Shown piece after piece: positions 26,346 through 35,806 of a stretch of DNA of 64,000 nt. Positions within the stretch are counted from its first letter, which is position 1. Each line of letters starts with the position of its first letter. Source of the stretch: Cohnella fermenti (GTDB lineage Bacteria > Bacillota > Bacilli > Paenibacillales > Paenibacillaceae); the NCBI RefSeq assembly GCF_004801405.1, contig NZ_SSOB01000004.1, forward strand, positions 186,001 to 250,000, given 5' to 3'. The translations under genes and the position numbers were made by a program. Under the pieces are notes generated by a model. That model was not told the DNA's origin. It did no database searches and was given only the letters and a program-made list of their open reading frames with translations.

Positions 26346-27689
26346 TTGGCTATTCGCAAAAAAGCTCTGATGTCCGCCATGAGTCTGACCGTCGTCTCCG
26401 CCATGGCGCTGACCGGCTGCGGCAACAACAATGACAATTCGGCAAGCGGCAATTCGGCAAGCCCGGCGTCCAGCTCCAATTCTTCGGATACGAAGGCAGC
26501 CGATTCTTCGAAGAAAGACGTTACCTTGACGTATACGATCTGGGACCAGCTCCAGCAGCCGGCCATGGAAGCGATCGCCAAAGAATTCACCGCGGAGAAC
26601 CCGAACATCAAGGTCAAGGTCGAAGTTATCCCGTGGGGCGATTATTGGACGAAGATGTCCGCGGCGGCTCCGGCCGGCACGTTGCCGGACGTGTTCTGGA
26701 TGCACAGCGGCCAGTTCGTGAAGTACGCTTCGGGCAACTTCCTCGAGCCGATCACCGACAAGGTGGAGTCCGGAGAGATCGACATGAACAACTATGCGGC
26801 GGGCACCGGCTCCATCTATGTGCTTGACGGACAGAACTATGCGGTTCCGAAGGACTTCGATACGATCGGGCTTGCCTACAACAAGGAATTGTTCGATCAA
26901 GCGGGCATTCCGTACCCGGACGATACGTGGGATTACGCGAAGCTGGCGGAGGTGGCCAAGCAGCTCAGCCAGCCGGACAAGGGCATCTACGGCTTCGCGG
27001 CCAAGATGGATACGCAAGGCGGCTATTGGAACGACATGCTCGCGAACGGCGGCTATATCGTGTCGGAGGACGGCACGAAGTCGGGCTACGACGATCCGGC
27101 GTCCATCGAAGCGCTGAAGGCCCGTTATCAGATGATTCTGGACGGCGCTTCCCCTACCCATCAACAGATGACGGATACGGACTCCACGGAGATGTTCAAG
27201 TCCGGCAAGCTCGCGATGATCTTCGAAGGCGACTGGAGAACGGCCGACATCGACGGCAGCGACATCATCCACGGCAAGTGGAACTGGGCGCCGCTGCCGA
27301 AGGGCACGGCGAAGCGCGGCAACATCATCAACGGCCTCGGCAACACGATGTCGGCATCCGGCAAGCATAAGGATGAAGCCTGGCAGTTCCTGAAGTTCCT
27401 TGGCTCCAAGCGCGCGGCGGAGATCACCGCGGAGATGGGCGCAGCGATCCCGGCCTACAAGGATACGCAGTCGGCATGGGTGAAGTCGAAGCCGGAACTG
27501 AACCTGCAGGTGTTCATCGATCAGACCGTAGACGCAACGGCATACCCGGCCGGCTCGAAGGCTTATCCGGTCTGGTTCCCGAAGGAATCGGAGATCATGG
27601 CTCAGGCATGGGGCGGCAACATCTCCATCGAAGAAGGCGCGAAGCAAGTGGCGGCCATGATGAATCAAGCGATCGCGGACAACAAGTAA
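26346..27689 (+). CDS. Sugar ABC transporter solute-binding lipoprotein
   Basis: The 447-aa product has a signal peptide with the lipobox LTGC (Cys about residue 25), a short Asn/Ser-rich linker, and a family-1 binding-protein body (LTYTIWDQLQQPAMEAIAKEF, then PDVFWMHSGQFVKYA). The start is TTG at 26346, with GAGGGGG upstream; the frame continues upstream to 26310 with no site. It heads a three-gene operon with two permeases and is divergent from an oxidoreductase. The ATPase must be encoded elsewhere. It is of the MalE/UgpB type rather than the LplA type seen at 8308. Confidence 0.93.
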   Translation: MAIRKKALMSAMSLTVVSAMALTGCGNNNDNSASGNSASPASSSNSSDTKAADSSKKDVTLTYTIWDQLQQPAMEAIAKEFTAENPNIKVKVEVIPWGDYWTKMSAAAPAGTLPDVFWMHSGQFVKYASGNFLEPITDKVESGEIDMNNYAAGTGSIYVLDGQNYAVPKDFDTIGLAYNKELFDQAGIPYPDDTWDYAKLAEVAKQLSQPDKGIYGFAAKMDTQGGYWNDMLANGGYIVSEDGTKSGYDDPASIEALKARYQMILDGASPTHQQMTDTDSTEMFKSGKLAMIFEGDWRTADIDGSDIIHGKWNWAPLPKGTAKRGNIINGLGNTMSASGKHKDEAWQFLKFLGSKRAAEITAEMGAAIPAYKDTQSAWVKSKPELNLQVFIDQTVDATAYPAGSKAYPVWFPKESEIMAQAWGGNISIEEGAKQVAAMMNQAIADNK

Positions 27690-27715
27690 GAGGATTGCGA
27701 TCATCAGGGAAGGAG

Positions 27716-27747
27716 TCGAAGGCATTCCGGGATCGGAATGCCTTCGA
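27716..27747 (+). other. Intercistronic stem-loop after binding-protein gene
   Basis: A perfect 14-bp stem (left arm TCGAAGGCATTCCG) with a GGAT loop lies between the binding protein and permease genes, as in many sugar operons where it favours the upstream message. Confidence 0.8.
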
Positions 27748-27767
27748 TGAATAAGGGGAGGTAGGCC

Positions 27768-28637
27768 ATGAATTCGAGAAGCAGGTATGTATGGGCATAT
27801 GTTATGATCGCACCTACCTTGCTCGGTACGGTTTTGTTCTGGAGCTGGCCGGCTGTCTATTCCATCTATCTTAGCTTTCTTAAATCCGAGAACTTCGGGC
27901 TGATCAACCATTGGGTCGGCTTCGCCAACTACGAGAAGCTGTTCCACGACAGAGAGTTCTGGCAGAATCTGCGCAACACGCTGTATTACACCGTCTTGTT
28001 CGTGCCGCTGACGCTTGTGTTCTCCACGTTCTTCGCGGTGCTGCTCAATTCGAAAATTCGCGGATTATCCGCTTATCGCGTCATCTTCTTCCTGCCTCAG
28101 GTGACGATGCCCGCGGCGGCGGCCATGGTATGGGTCGTGCTGTTCGCCCGCGATTACGGGTTCATCAACTACTTGCTCGGGACGCATGTGGCGTGGATAT
28201 CCGATTCGCGGTTCGCGATGTTCGCGCTCGTCATCGTCGGAGTGTGGGGCGCGATCGGCCTCAACATGCTGCTCATTCTCGCCGGTCTGCAGGGCATCCC
28301 GAGATCGCTGTACGAGGCGGCCGAGCTCGACGGAGCCGTCGGGTTCCGCAAGTTCAGGTACATCACCTTGCCGCTGCTCACGCCGACGCTGTTCTTCACG
28401 ACCGTCGTGCTCATGATCGGCGCCACGCAGATCTTCGATTCGATTTACCTCTTGATCGGCAAGACGAACGTTGCGCTGCCGTCCGTGCGCTCGCTCGTGT
28501 ACGCGTACTACCAGAATTCCTTCGTCTATTACGATCAGAACTACGGCGCGGCGATCGTGGACATTCTGCTTGTGATCAACCTGATCCTGACGGGCATTCA
28601 ATTCGCATTCCAGAAAAAATGGGTCAACTACGACTAA
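27768..28637 (+). CDS. Sugar ABC transporter permease, UgpA/MalF-like
   Basis: The 289-aa membrane protein has about six predicted helices and the ATPase-docking EAA loop (YEAAELDGAVGFRKFRYITLP, about 183-203). AAGGGGAGG lies upstream of the ATG. It is the second gene of the operon, 78 bp after the binding protein and 13 bp before the partner permease. Confidence 0.94.
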   Translation: MNSRSRYVWAYVMIAPTLLGTVLFWSWPAVYSIYLSFLKSENFGLINHWVGFANYEKLFHDREFWQNLRNTLYYTVLFVPLTLVFSTFFAVLLNSKIRGLSAYRVIFFLPQVTMPAAAAMVWVVLFARDYGFINYLLGTHVAWISDSRFAMFALVIVGVWGAIGLNMLLILAGLQGIPRSLYEAAELDGAVGFRKFRYITLPLLTPTLFFTTVVLMIGATQIFDSIYLLIGKTNVALPSVRSLVYAYYQNSFVYYDQNYGAAIVDILLVINLILTGIQFAFQKKWVNYD

Positions 28638-28650
28638 GGGGGGATAGAGG

Positions 28651-29493
28651 ATGGCGAAGAGTCAAGCCGTTGCGGCGAGGAGCAGATCCAATTGGATTAT
28701 TCATCTTGTGCTGATCGCGGCATCCGTCGTCATGATCGTTCCCTTCATCTGGATGATCCTGACTTCATTCAAGACGGTCACGGAAGCGACGCAGATTCCG
28801 GTCAAGATTTTCCCGGCCAACCCGGATTGGAGCAGCTATGCCAAAGCGTTCGAGAAATCGGACTTCGGCCACTATTACTTGAACACGATCTTCGCGGCCT
28901 TCATGAAGACGCTGTTCCCCGTCATCTTCAGCTCGATGGCCGCCTATGCCTTCGCGCGAATCAAGTTCCCGGGGCGCACGCTGCTGTTCTTCATTATCAT
29001 CTCGGTCATGATGGTGCCGAATCCGGTCTTCTACACGCCGCAATACCTGCTCATGAGCAACTGGGGCTTGGTCAACACGGTGACGGCGCTCTGGATCTGC
29101 TCGCTCGTCAGCCCGTTCGCGACCTTCCTGCTGCGGCAATTCTTTATCGGCATCTCCCAAGAGCTGGAGGAAGCCGCCATTCTTGACGGCTGCAACCCGT
29201 TCCAGACGTTCCGGTATATCATGCTGCCGCTGGTCAAGTCCGCTCTGGTCGCGATCGTCATCATCCAGCTATTGTGGTCCTGGAACGAGTTGCAATGGCC
29301 GCTTATTATCAACAGTTCGCCGGATAAGCTTACGCTGTCGTCCGGTCTATCGACGCTGGTATCCATGTTCAGCACCAATTATCCGATTCTGATGGCGGGC
29401 GCGATCATGGCGGTTATTCCGATGATCGTCCTGTTCTTCCTCTTCCAGAAGCGGTTCATCGAAGGTGTGGCCTTCAGTGCGCACAAGGGATAA
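28651..29493 (+). CDS. Sugar ABC transporter permease, UgpE/MalG-like
   Basis: The 280-aa membrane protein starts with one helix (about 13-33) and shows the EAA loop (LEEAAILDGCNPFQTFRYIML, about 171-191) and the typical C-terminal RFIEGVAFSAHKG. AAGGGGGGATAGAGG precedes the ATG. It is the last gene of the operon and converges with a tiny membrane-protein gene. Confidence 0.94.
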   Translation: MAKSQAVAARSRSNWIIHLVLIAASVVMIVPFIWMILTSFKTVTEATQIPVKIFPANPDWSSYAKAFEKSDFGHYYLNTIFAAFMKTLFPVIFSSMAAYAFARIKFPGRTLLFFIIISVMMVPNPVFYTPQYLLMSNWGLVNTVTALWICSLVSPFATFLLRQFFIGISQELEEAAILDGCNPFQTFRYIMLPLVKSALVAIVIIQLLWSWNELQWPLIINSSPDKLTLSSGLSTLVSMFSTNYPILMAGAIMAVIPMIVLFFLFQKRFIEGVAFSAHKG

Positions 29494-29498
29494 TGGCA

Positions 29499-29663
29499 TC
29501 AGACTCGACTGCGGCGTCCGAAGATGAGGCCGATGACGAACAGGACGATGAAGACGAAGAACAGAACCTTGGCGATGCCGGCTGCGGCGGCGACGATGCC
29601 CCCGAATCCGAAGACGGCGGCGACGATAGCGATCAACAGAAACACGAATGCCCAATATAACAT
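29499..29663 (-). CDS. Small DUF1328-type membrane protein (54 aa)
   Basis: The frame begins [20 protein letters not shown] and ends [11 protein letters not shown]. It has two hydrophobic helices separated by a Gly/Ala-rich turn, the pattern of the DUF1328 (YtjA) family of unknown function. AAGGAGGG lies 7 bases upstream of the ATG. Its product is very short but the ribosome binding site, composition and family match support it. It converges with the permease gene, 5 bp apart. Confidence 0.8.
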   Translation of the reverse strand: MLYWAFVFLLIAIVAAVFGFGGIVAAAAGIAKVLFFVFIVLFVIGLIFGRRSRV

Positions 29664-29827
29664 AAGCGATTCCCTCCTTGGAATGTAGGTTGCGGTCTTG
29701 CATGCCCCTCCTTACCACACGCTCCGATAGGCGAAACGCTCCCGCTTCTTGTTTAAGCGGCCCGGATTCAGGGTAACATCCTCACAAGCATCCCATTCGC
29801 CTCAGGGAGAAGAAAGGATGATTATCC

Positions 29828-29989
29828 ATGGCGATCGAACATCGCAATCTGGGAGTCGAGGAGCGAATCATCGAGAAGCGGTCCGACTCCAGCAAAGTCG
29901 CAACGACCCTGATCAAGTATTCGGCTTATCTGATTATTTTTTTCGGCATTCTGTATTTCCTGGTTCATTATCTTCTTCCGCGGTTCTGA
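29828..29989 (+). CDS. Small single-span membrane protein, hypothetical (53 aa)
   Basis: The frame reads MAIEHRNLGVEERIIEKRSD, then one hydrophobic helix (about 30-50, YSAYLIIFFGILYFLVHYLL) and a short basic tail. GAAAGGA lies 9 bases upstream of the ATG. A strong terminator follows at 30052. I do not recognise the family. The N-terminus would be a charged cytoplasmic segment. Confidence 0.65.
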   Translation: MAIEHRNLGVEERIIEKRSDSSKVATTLIKYSAYLIIFFGILYFLVHYLLPRF

Positions 29990-30051
29990 GCGGAGGGGAT
30001 TCGGATCGGAATGAATTCTGATCGGAAAAGATTCTGAGCGGAAGAAACGGG

Positions 30052-30092
30052 ACAGAGCCGGGTTCCTCTAACGAAGAGGAGCCCGGCTCTGT
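30052..30092. terminator. Bidirectional terminator
   Basis: An 18-bp stem with one mismatch (arms begin ACAGAGCCGGG) and a short loop lies between the small membrane protein and the ABC ATPase gene, which converge here. Three near-copies of GATTCTGATCGGAA lie just upstream at 29999-30045. Confidence 0.85.
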
Positions 30093-30117
30093 TCGCGGTT
30101 GCTTGGCAGCGACCCGG

Positions 30118-30789
30118 TTATAACGGCAACAGCCGGCCGTCTTCGATGCGAAGCTGCCGGTCGGCCTGCGCGGCGATCGCCGGATCGTGCGTGATGAGCA
30201 CGATCGTGCGGCCCTCATCGCGCAACTGCAGGAACAGCCGCAGGATGTCCTTGCCGGTGCGCGAGTCGAGCGCGCCCGTCGGCTCATCTGCCAGCAGCAG
30301 CGGCGGATTGCCGGCCAAGGCGCGGGCGATCGCCGTGCGCTGCTGCTGGCCGCCGGACAATTCGCCGGGCCGATGCTTCCGGCGGTCCGTCAGCCCGACC
30401 TGCTCCAGGCCGTGCGCGACGGCTTGCCGTCGTTCTTCCTTGGCCATTCCGCGGTAAATAAGCGGCAGCTCGACGTTCTGGGACACGTTCAGCTTCGGCA
30501 GCAGGTTGAACTGCTGGAAGACGAAGCCGATCGTGCGGTTGCGCAGCTTCGCGAGTTTGTTCGCTCCGAGCGAGGCGACGTCGCTTCCGTCCAGCACATA
30601 AGAGCCGCGATCCAGAACGTCCAGGCAGCCGATAATGTTCATGAGCGTCGACTTCCCCGAGCCGGAAGGGCCGACGATGGCGACGAACTCGCCCTGCTCG
30701 ATCGTCATCGTGATTCCGTCCAGCGCTTCGACGGCCTGGGTTCCCGTCGAGTAGATCTTGCAAGCGTTCTCCAACTGAATGAGACTCAT
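30118..30789 (-). CDS. ABC transporter ATP-binding protein, MacB/LolD-like
   Basis: The 223-aa ATPase has a Walker A motif ([10 protein letters not shown], about 43-52), a Q-loop ([10 protein letters not shown]), the signature [15 protein letters not shown] (about 145), Walker B ([11 protein letters not shown]) and the switch His (LITHD). These subunits usually power MacB-type export or FtsX-like permeases. The start at 30789 is set by AGGGGG 8 bases upstream; the frame extends to 30933 without a signal. No permease is adjacent, so it is an orphan ATPase. It is divergent from arginase. Confidence 0.92.
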   Translation of the reverse strand: MSLIQLENACKIYSTGTQAVEALDGITMTIEQGEFVAIVGPSGSGKSTLMNIIGCLDVLDRGSYVLDGSDVASLGANKLAKLRNRTIGFVFQQFNLLPKLNVSQNVELPLIYRGMAKEERRQAVAHGLEQVGLTDRRKHRPGELSGGQQQRTAIARALAGNPPLLLADEPTGALDSRTGKDILRLFLQLRDEGRTIVLITHDPAIAAQADRQLRIEDGRLLPL

Positions 30790-30900
30790 GGCGCCACCCC
30801 CTATCCATCTATGCGCGCAAGCTTGTCGATTATGCCGCATATAGTGAAGGAATCCCCCGTGCCTCTCGTACCGAACGGAAGGGGGAGGGAGGGCGAGCGC

Positions 30901-31806
30901 ATGGACAACAAGAAGCAAGTCGGCGTCATTCAAGTTGCCTTCGGGCTCGGAGGCTGCCGGGAAGGGGCGGAGCTGGGGCCTCGCGGAATTATGGAAGCCG
31001 GTCTGCTGACGGAATTGGAACGGCTCGGGTATGAAGCGACGGAAGTGCGCGAGGCCGTGGTGCCGGGGAAGCCGCAGCTCATTGAATCACCCGCCCCTGG
31101 GAAAATGAAATACGAGGACGAGGTCAGCCGCATGAGCGAATCGGTGAGCGGGGAGGTGGCGTCCGTCATCGGCCGGGGACGCTTGCCGATTGTGCTAGGA
31201 GGCGATCACAGCGTGGCGATCGGGTCGCTCTTCGGCATCGCGGAGGCGCGCCGCAACCTGGGTGTCATCTGGATCGACGCGCACAGCGACCTGAACACGG
31301 AAGCGTCGAGCCCGTCCGGCAACGCGCACGGCATGCCGCTGGCGGTCGCGCTCGGGCTTGCGGCGTTCAAGCCGCAGGGGCGGAAGGCTCCCGCGATCCG
31401 GAAGGAGAAGCTTGTGCTCGTCGCGGCGAGGGACCTCGATCCGGGAGAGAAGGCGTTGATCCGCGCGGAAGGGATCGCGTGCTTCACGATGCACGATATC
31501 GACAAGCTGGGCATGAAGGCGGTAATGGAGCGGGCGCTGGCGATCGCCGGCGAGGGGACGGACGGGCTGCACGTCAGCCTGGACATGGACTCGCTCGATC
31601 CGTCGGAGGCGCCGGGAGTGGGCACGCCTGTCCCGGGAGGCCTGAGCTTCCGCGAGGCGCATCTGGCGATGGAGCTGCTCGCGGAATCGGGCAAGATCGC
31701 TTCGCTCGACATCGTGGAGGTGAACCCGACGTTGGACCGGGAGGGGAAGACGGCCCGGCTAGCCGTTGGGCTGTGCGCATCGTTGCTTGGCAAGACTATC
31801 TTGTAG
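30901..31806 (+). CDS. rocF: Arginase
   Basis: The 301-aa protein hydrolyses arginine to ornithine and urea. All manganese-binding motifs are present: GGDHSVAIG, DAHSDLNT, SGNAHGMPL and SLDMDSLDP followed by APGVGTPVPGG. Length is normal. GGGAGGGAGGG lies upstream of the ATG at 30901. It has its own terminator. No other arginine-use genes are nearby. Confidence 0.95.
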   Translation: MDNKKQVGVIQVAFGLGGCREGAELGPRGIMEAGLLTELERLGYEATEVREAVVPGKPQLIESPAPGKMKYEDEVSRMSESVSGEVASVIGRGRLPIVLGGDHSVAIGSLFGIAEARRNLGVIWIDAHSDLNTEASSPSGNAHGMPLAVALGLAAFKPQGRKAPAIRKEKLVLVAARDLDPGEKALIRAEGIACFTMHDIDKLGMKAVMERALAIAGEGTDGLHVSLDMDSLDPSEAPGVGTPVPGGLSFREAHLAMELLAESGKIASLDIVEVNPTLDREGKTARLAVGLCASLLGKTIL

Positions 31807-31824
31807 GGAAGCTCGGCGAGCTGC

Positions 31825-31850
31825 GGACTCCGGTCGTTTGACTGGAGTCC
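31825..31850 (+). terminator. Terminator after arginase
   Basis: GGACTCCGGTC pairs with GACTGGAGTCC (one mismatch) around a TTT-containing loop and is followed by TTCTCTT. Confidence 0.75.
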
Positions 31851-31912
31851 TTCTCTTGCAGTACAAAGATAGAGAGAGTTTACAGAGAGAAGCGGAGAGC
31901 GGAGATGACCTT

Positions 31913-32755
31913 ATGAAGAAGTTTAGGGAGCAGGAGAATCGCAGGAGCGGGAGGGGGTGGAAGCGAAGGGCGTTGCTGACCGCGCTGCTTCTGGCTTGTA
32001 CGGTGGCGTTGACCTCCTGTGTGAAGGGGGAGGCTCACCTGACGATCAACATGAACGCGACCGCCGATCTGGCCCTCAATCTGGCCGTCTCGAACAAGGC
32101 GCTCGACCTGATCGGCCGGCCCGAGCTGTTGCAGGAGCTCGCGGGACGAATCGCGGGAGACCGGATGACGTTCCAATCGTACGAGAAGGACGGGCAGCAC
32201 GTATTGGAGGGAACGCGCCATCTCGACCTGAAGGAGATGAAGAGCGAGCCGATCGATCTGCCGGAAGGGATTGAGGTCGAGCATCGTTCGGTGCAGCATT
32301 TTTTATATACCACTTATGAGGTTGAACTGACGGTCGATACCGACAAGCTGATGGGCGGAGCCGGAAGCGGCGGGAGCGCTGCGGAGTCGGGGGAAGGCGA
32401 GGGGAAGGCAGAGACGGATGAGGGAGCGGGAGAGGACGATGCCGGGAGCTTGGCGGACAAGCTCTCTTCGCTTTCGCCGCTCGTGAAGAAGCTCGTGCTG
32501 AGTCAGCTCGACTTCGATCTCAAGGTGACGTTCCCGCTCAAGCCGGGAGCGAACAACGCCCCTCGCACGGAAGAAGGCGGCCGCACGCTTGTCTGGCCGT
32601 TCTCCTTCTCCGAGCCGAATCGCTTCGAGCTTAGCTTAAGCGTGCCGAATATCCGCAATGTGCTGCTTGTCGGCGTTCCCGTGCTGTTCGTCGCAATAGG
32701 AGGAGGCACCGCGCTGATCGTTCGCGCCCGCAAGCGGAGAAGAAGCGGGAAGTGA
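31913..32755 (+). CDS. DUF3153/LppM-like membrane lipoprotein
   Basis: The 280-aa protein has a basic N-terminus, a hydrophobic signal (about 19-36) with lipobox LTSC, an outside domain starting VKGEAHLTINMNATADL, an acidic Gly/Ser-rich insert (about 150-180, GGSAAESGEGEGKAETDEGAG), and a C-terminal membrane helix (about 253-272) followed by a basic tail RARKRRRSGK. This lipid-anchor plus C-terminal helix layout is typical of the LppM/DUF3153 family, whose function is unclear. The start at 31913 is followed by KKFREQENRRSGRG; the ribosome binding site (GGAGATG) is weak. Confidence 0.75.
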   Translation: MKKFREQENRRSGRGWKRRALLTALLLACTVALTSCVKGEAHLTINMNATADLALNLAVSNKALDLIGRPELLQELAGRIAGDRMTFQSYEKDGQHVLEGTRHLDLKEMKSEPIDLPEGIEVEHRSVQHFLYTTYEVELTVDTDKLMGGAGSGGSAAESGEGEGKAETDEGAGEDDAGSLADKLSSLSPLVKKLVLSQLDFDLKVTFPLKPGANNAPRTEEGGRTLVWPFSFSEPNRFELSLSVPNIRNVLLVGVPVLFVAIGGGTALIVRARKRRRSGK

Positions 32756-32839
32756 GCCCGGGGAGCATAAGCCGCGCCGCGCCCGACATATAGTCAGGTA
32801 GGACGGCGTGCGGAACGCTGCCCGGGAGGAGGCGAAGGG

Positions 32840-33763
32840 ATGGCGATCCAATCGCCCGCGCTGCGGAGGGGAGACACAATCGGAATAGTGACGCTCGGAA
32901 GTCCGCTCGATGCCGACGTCATTCGCGAACGAATCCGGTATGTGGAAGGCATGGGCTTCAAGACGGTTGTCGGCAGGCATGTGTTCGACCAGAACGGCTT
33001 CCTGGCGGGGAGCGAGCGGGAGCGCGCCGGGGATTTGATGGCGATGTTCGCCGATCCGCGGGTGCGCCTCATTCTGCCGTCGCGCGGCGGAGTCGGCGTC
33101 GAGGGCATTCTCCCGTATCTGGACTTCGGCCTCATTCGCCGATGCCCGAAGCTGCTCAGCGGCTACAGCGACATCACGGTGCTGCTGAACGCCATCGCCC
33201 AATACTCCGGTCTCATCACGCTCCACAGCCTGCTGCTGATCGACTTCAAGCCGGACACCCCGGCTTATAATTTCGAACAATTTTTTGCCGCTGCGTCTTC
33301 CCCGTCCGTCCCGCGCCCCATCCTGAATCCCCCGGAGATGCCCCCGCTGAAGGGACGAGTGCCCGGCATCGCGTTCGGTCCGCTCGTCGGCGGCAACCTT
33401 ACCTCGTTGGTCGGCTCGCTCGGCACACCCTACGAGATCGACACCTGCGGCAAGGTGCTGCTGCTCGAGGAGACGCATGAGCCGATCAACACGGCCTACC
33501 GCTACCTGGAGCAGCTCAAGCTGGCCGGCAAGTTCCGCGATGTGGCGGGCATCGTCATGGGCGAATGCACGAACTGCACGGACGCGTACGGGAAGACATA
33601 CGACGACCTGATCGAGGAGTTCATGGTCCCGCTGCGCAAGCCGCTCGTCACCGGCATCGCGTCCGGCCACGGAATCTACAAAGCGGCGCTGCCCATCGGC
33701 GCGTTCGTCCACCTGGACGCCTCGGCCGGGCGCTTGACTCTTCTCGAGTCGGCGGTTTGTTGA
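32840..33763 (+). CDS. S66 family LD-carboxypeptidase (LdcA/MccF-like)
   Basis: The 307-aa protein is a serine peptidase of the S66 family. The catalytic Ser lies in GYSDIT (about 111-116), and the Glu and His of the triad are seen in LLEETHEP and ASGHGIYKAALPIG near the C-terminus. Family members either trim muropeptides in cell-wall recycling or cleave microcin C-like antibiotics. Without alignment the two cannot be told apart. GGAGGAGGCGAAGG lies upstream of the ATG. It stands alone, with a repeat-rich region after it. Confidence 0.9.
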   Translation: MAIQSPALRRGDTIGIVTLGSPLDADVIRERIRYVEGMGFKTVVGRHVFDQNGFLAGSERERAGDLMAMFADPRVRLILPSRGGVGVEGILPYLDFGLIRRCPKLLSGYSDITVLLNAIAQYSGLITLHSLLLIDFKPDTPAYNFEQFFAAASSPSVPRPILNPPEMPPLKGRVPGIAFGPLVGGNLTSLVGSLGTPYEIDTCGKVLLLEETHEPINTAYRYLEQLKLAGKFRDVAGIVMGECTNCTDAYGKTYDDLIEEFMVPLRKPLVTGIASGHGIYKAALPIGAFVHLDASAGRLTLLESAVC

Positions 33764-34509
33764 GGGCGTGCGGCGGAGTGGGGGAAAGGGGGGACGTGGG
33801 GACGCAGAGGACGGGGAGCAGGGCGAGTATGGCGGGATGGGGATGGGGATGGGGATGGGGGATGTGGCGGGTGTGGCGGGCCGGGACTAGGCGGCAACTG
33901 CCAAATCGCCTGCATTCGCCGTGCGCCGCGTGCGATACGCTCGATGTGCTCGATGCCGCCCGCTGGCTGATTGTATCTCGCGCGATCTCGCGGCCCGGAG
34001 CTGTCCCCGGTGCCCGGTTGACCGATTTTATGCTAAAAACCACATACAATTACCGCGCAGACCCGCTTGCGGCCCATTTTATGCTAAAAACCACATATAT
34101 TCGCCGCTTGCCCGCCTCCGCCAACCGTTTTTATGCTAAAAATCACATACATTCCGCGAAAAAGGGCCGCTGGCGCCGATTGTATATGAAAAACCACATA
34201 TATTGCGCGAGGCTCGCCGGGTCGAGCGAGTTCGAAGCCCCCCTTCATCTCGCTGGCAGATCACGAATATGAAAAACCACATTCAATCCCTCGGCAAACG
34301 GCTCCCAATGACCGTTTTATGCTAAAAACCACATATATTCGCCGCTTGTCCACCCCCGCCGACTATTTTTATGCTAAAAACCACATACATTCCGCCAAAA
34401 AGGGCCTACAGCAGGGATTGTATATGAAAAACCACATATAATTCGTGAGAGTGAGATCAAGTTATCCTCGCTGATAGTCCATAGAAGTTCCTGATTCGAC
34501 TTATTTGAT
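33764..34509. other. Repeat-rich intergenic region before CRISPR array 1, no gene seen
   Basis: No credible gene. It starts with a G-rich tract (33776-33885) that includes four tandem GGGATG units. It then holds eight copies of the ATGCTAAAAACCACAT-type element (34024-34445). Confidence 0.75.
34024..34445 (+). repeat. Cluster of eight ATGCTAAAAACCACAT-type elements
   Basis: Copies lie near 34028, 34078, 34130, 34182, 34267, 34314, 34367 and 34421. Each is a short imperfect palindrome of the form TTTATG(C/T)(T/G)AAAAACCACATA, all in the same orientation. The group 34078-34205 is repeated with changes at 34314-34445, so a block of about 130 bp was duplicated. Confidence 0.85.
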
Positions 34510-34680
34510 GGTGCGAATGGGAAGCTCACATGATTTTCCCGGGGGATTCGCACCTCGGAATGATGCTGGAAATGATTGTTTAGTATTGAATATGTGTGGT
34601 AATCTGTGGATGAGTGTTTGAATAGTCGCGATTAGTGGTCATGTGTGGAGAAAAGTTACTCCTTGCGGCCTCGAATCGCT
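34510..34680 (+). promoter_or_regulatory. Leader of CRISPR array 1
   Basis: The leader is AT-rich and homologous to those before the other three arrays. It begins with the 45-bp inverted-repeat motif GGTGCGAAT ... ATTCGCACC (34510-34554) and ends 126 bp later at the first repeat, with the shared CGAATCGCT at its 3' end. It should drive transcription of the array to the right. Confidence 0.8.
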
Positions 34681-35722
34681 GTCGTATCCCGTGAGGGGTG
34701 CGTGGATTGAAATCAATTACGCGAGGGAGAACTTCTAGCAGTCCAAGTCGCATCCCGTGAGGGGTGCGTGGATTGAAATTACCCTCCGGCGATGGAATGT
34801 CCTCGCCGATATGGTCGCATCCCGTGAGGGGTGCGTGGATTGAAATCGGATCTTGCCGGTGAAGGACTTCAGGATCGAACGTCGCATCCCGTGAGGGGTG
34901 CGTGGATTGAAATGAAGATCGCGAAACTCGAGAAGGGAGAGAACATCTCGTCGCATCCCGTGAGGGGTGCGTGGATTGAAATCACGTGAAACAATCCGTA
35001 GGAATTGCTCAGGACTGGTCGCATCCCGTGAGGGGTGCGTGGATTGAAATCATTCGAGCTGTTGGGCCTTGCTGTAAGGGATACCGTCGCATCCCGTGAG
35101 GGGTGCGTGGATTGAAATCGGTTACGGACGTGATCTTGACTGGGGTTGGTCGTCGCATCCCGTGAGGGGTGCGTGGATTGAAATCGCGTGGTAGACGAGG
35201 CTGTCGAGTCGGCGGACCGTCGCATCCCGTGAGGGGTGCGTGGATTGAAATGGGAGATGCTCTCCAGGATGCGGAACTTGTTGGAGTCGCATCCCGTGAG
35301 GGGTGCGTGGATTGAAATGATTTTCGGGATAATGCTTACTTCGAGAGCTTCGCAAGTCGCATCCCGTGAGGGGTGCGTGGATTGAAATTCTATCCTTGGA
35401 TCGTTAGGCATGATCGGCCTCGTCGCATCCCGTGAGGGGTGCGTGGATTGAAATGGCCTCGGAGTCGTCCGGGCAATCAAAGTCTCGGGTCGCATCCCGT
35501 GAGGGGTGCGTGGATTGAAATTCCTTTTCTAGCTTCTCTTGCAGCTGTTCGTTCTGTCGCATCCCGTGAGGGGTGCGTGGATTGAAATCAATCTTCTTCG
35601 GCAGCATGCCGTGGCGTAGCGCGTCGCATCCCGTGAGGGGTGCGTGGATTGAAATGTGGGTGTCCCAGTTGAGCTCTCCAAGCACCGCCGTCGCATCCCA
35701 TGAGGGGTGCGTGGACTGAGTT
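34681..35722 (+). CRISPR. CRISPR array 1, type I-C, 16 repeats
   Basis: Sixteen 33-bp repeats start at 34681, 34747, 34814, 34881, 34950, 35018, 35086, 35152, 35219, 35286, 35356, 35422, 35489, 35556, 35623 and 35690, with 15 spacers of 33-37 bp. Repeats begin GTCGC, have the stem GCATCCC / GGGGTGC around GTGA, and end GTGGATTGAAAT, the type I-C 3' handle. The first repeat has one change (GTCGT) and the last is degenerate. The decayed last repeat confirms that the leader is on the left. Confidence 0.98.
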
Positions 35723-35806
35723 GAGATCAGGGGGAAGGAGGCGATGTGATGCATGAAAAGTTCGCACCAACTCTGATTGATTCCGCGTGAATGAGGTGAT
35801 TCCAAT

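Noticed and set aside
33648..34272. Open frames between the S66 peptidase and array 1
   Set aside because: They run through tandem GGGATG and ATGCTAAAAACCACAT repeats and lack coding features.
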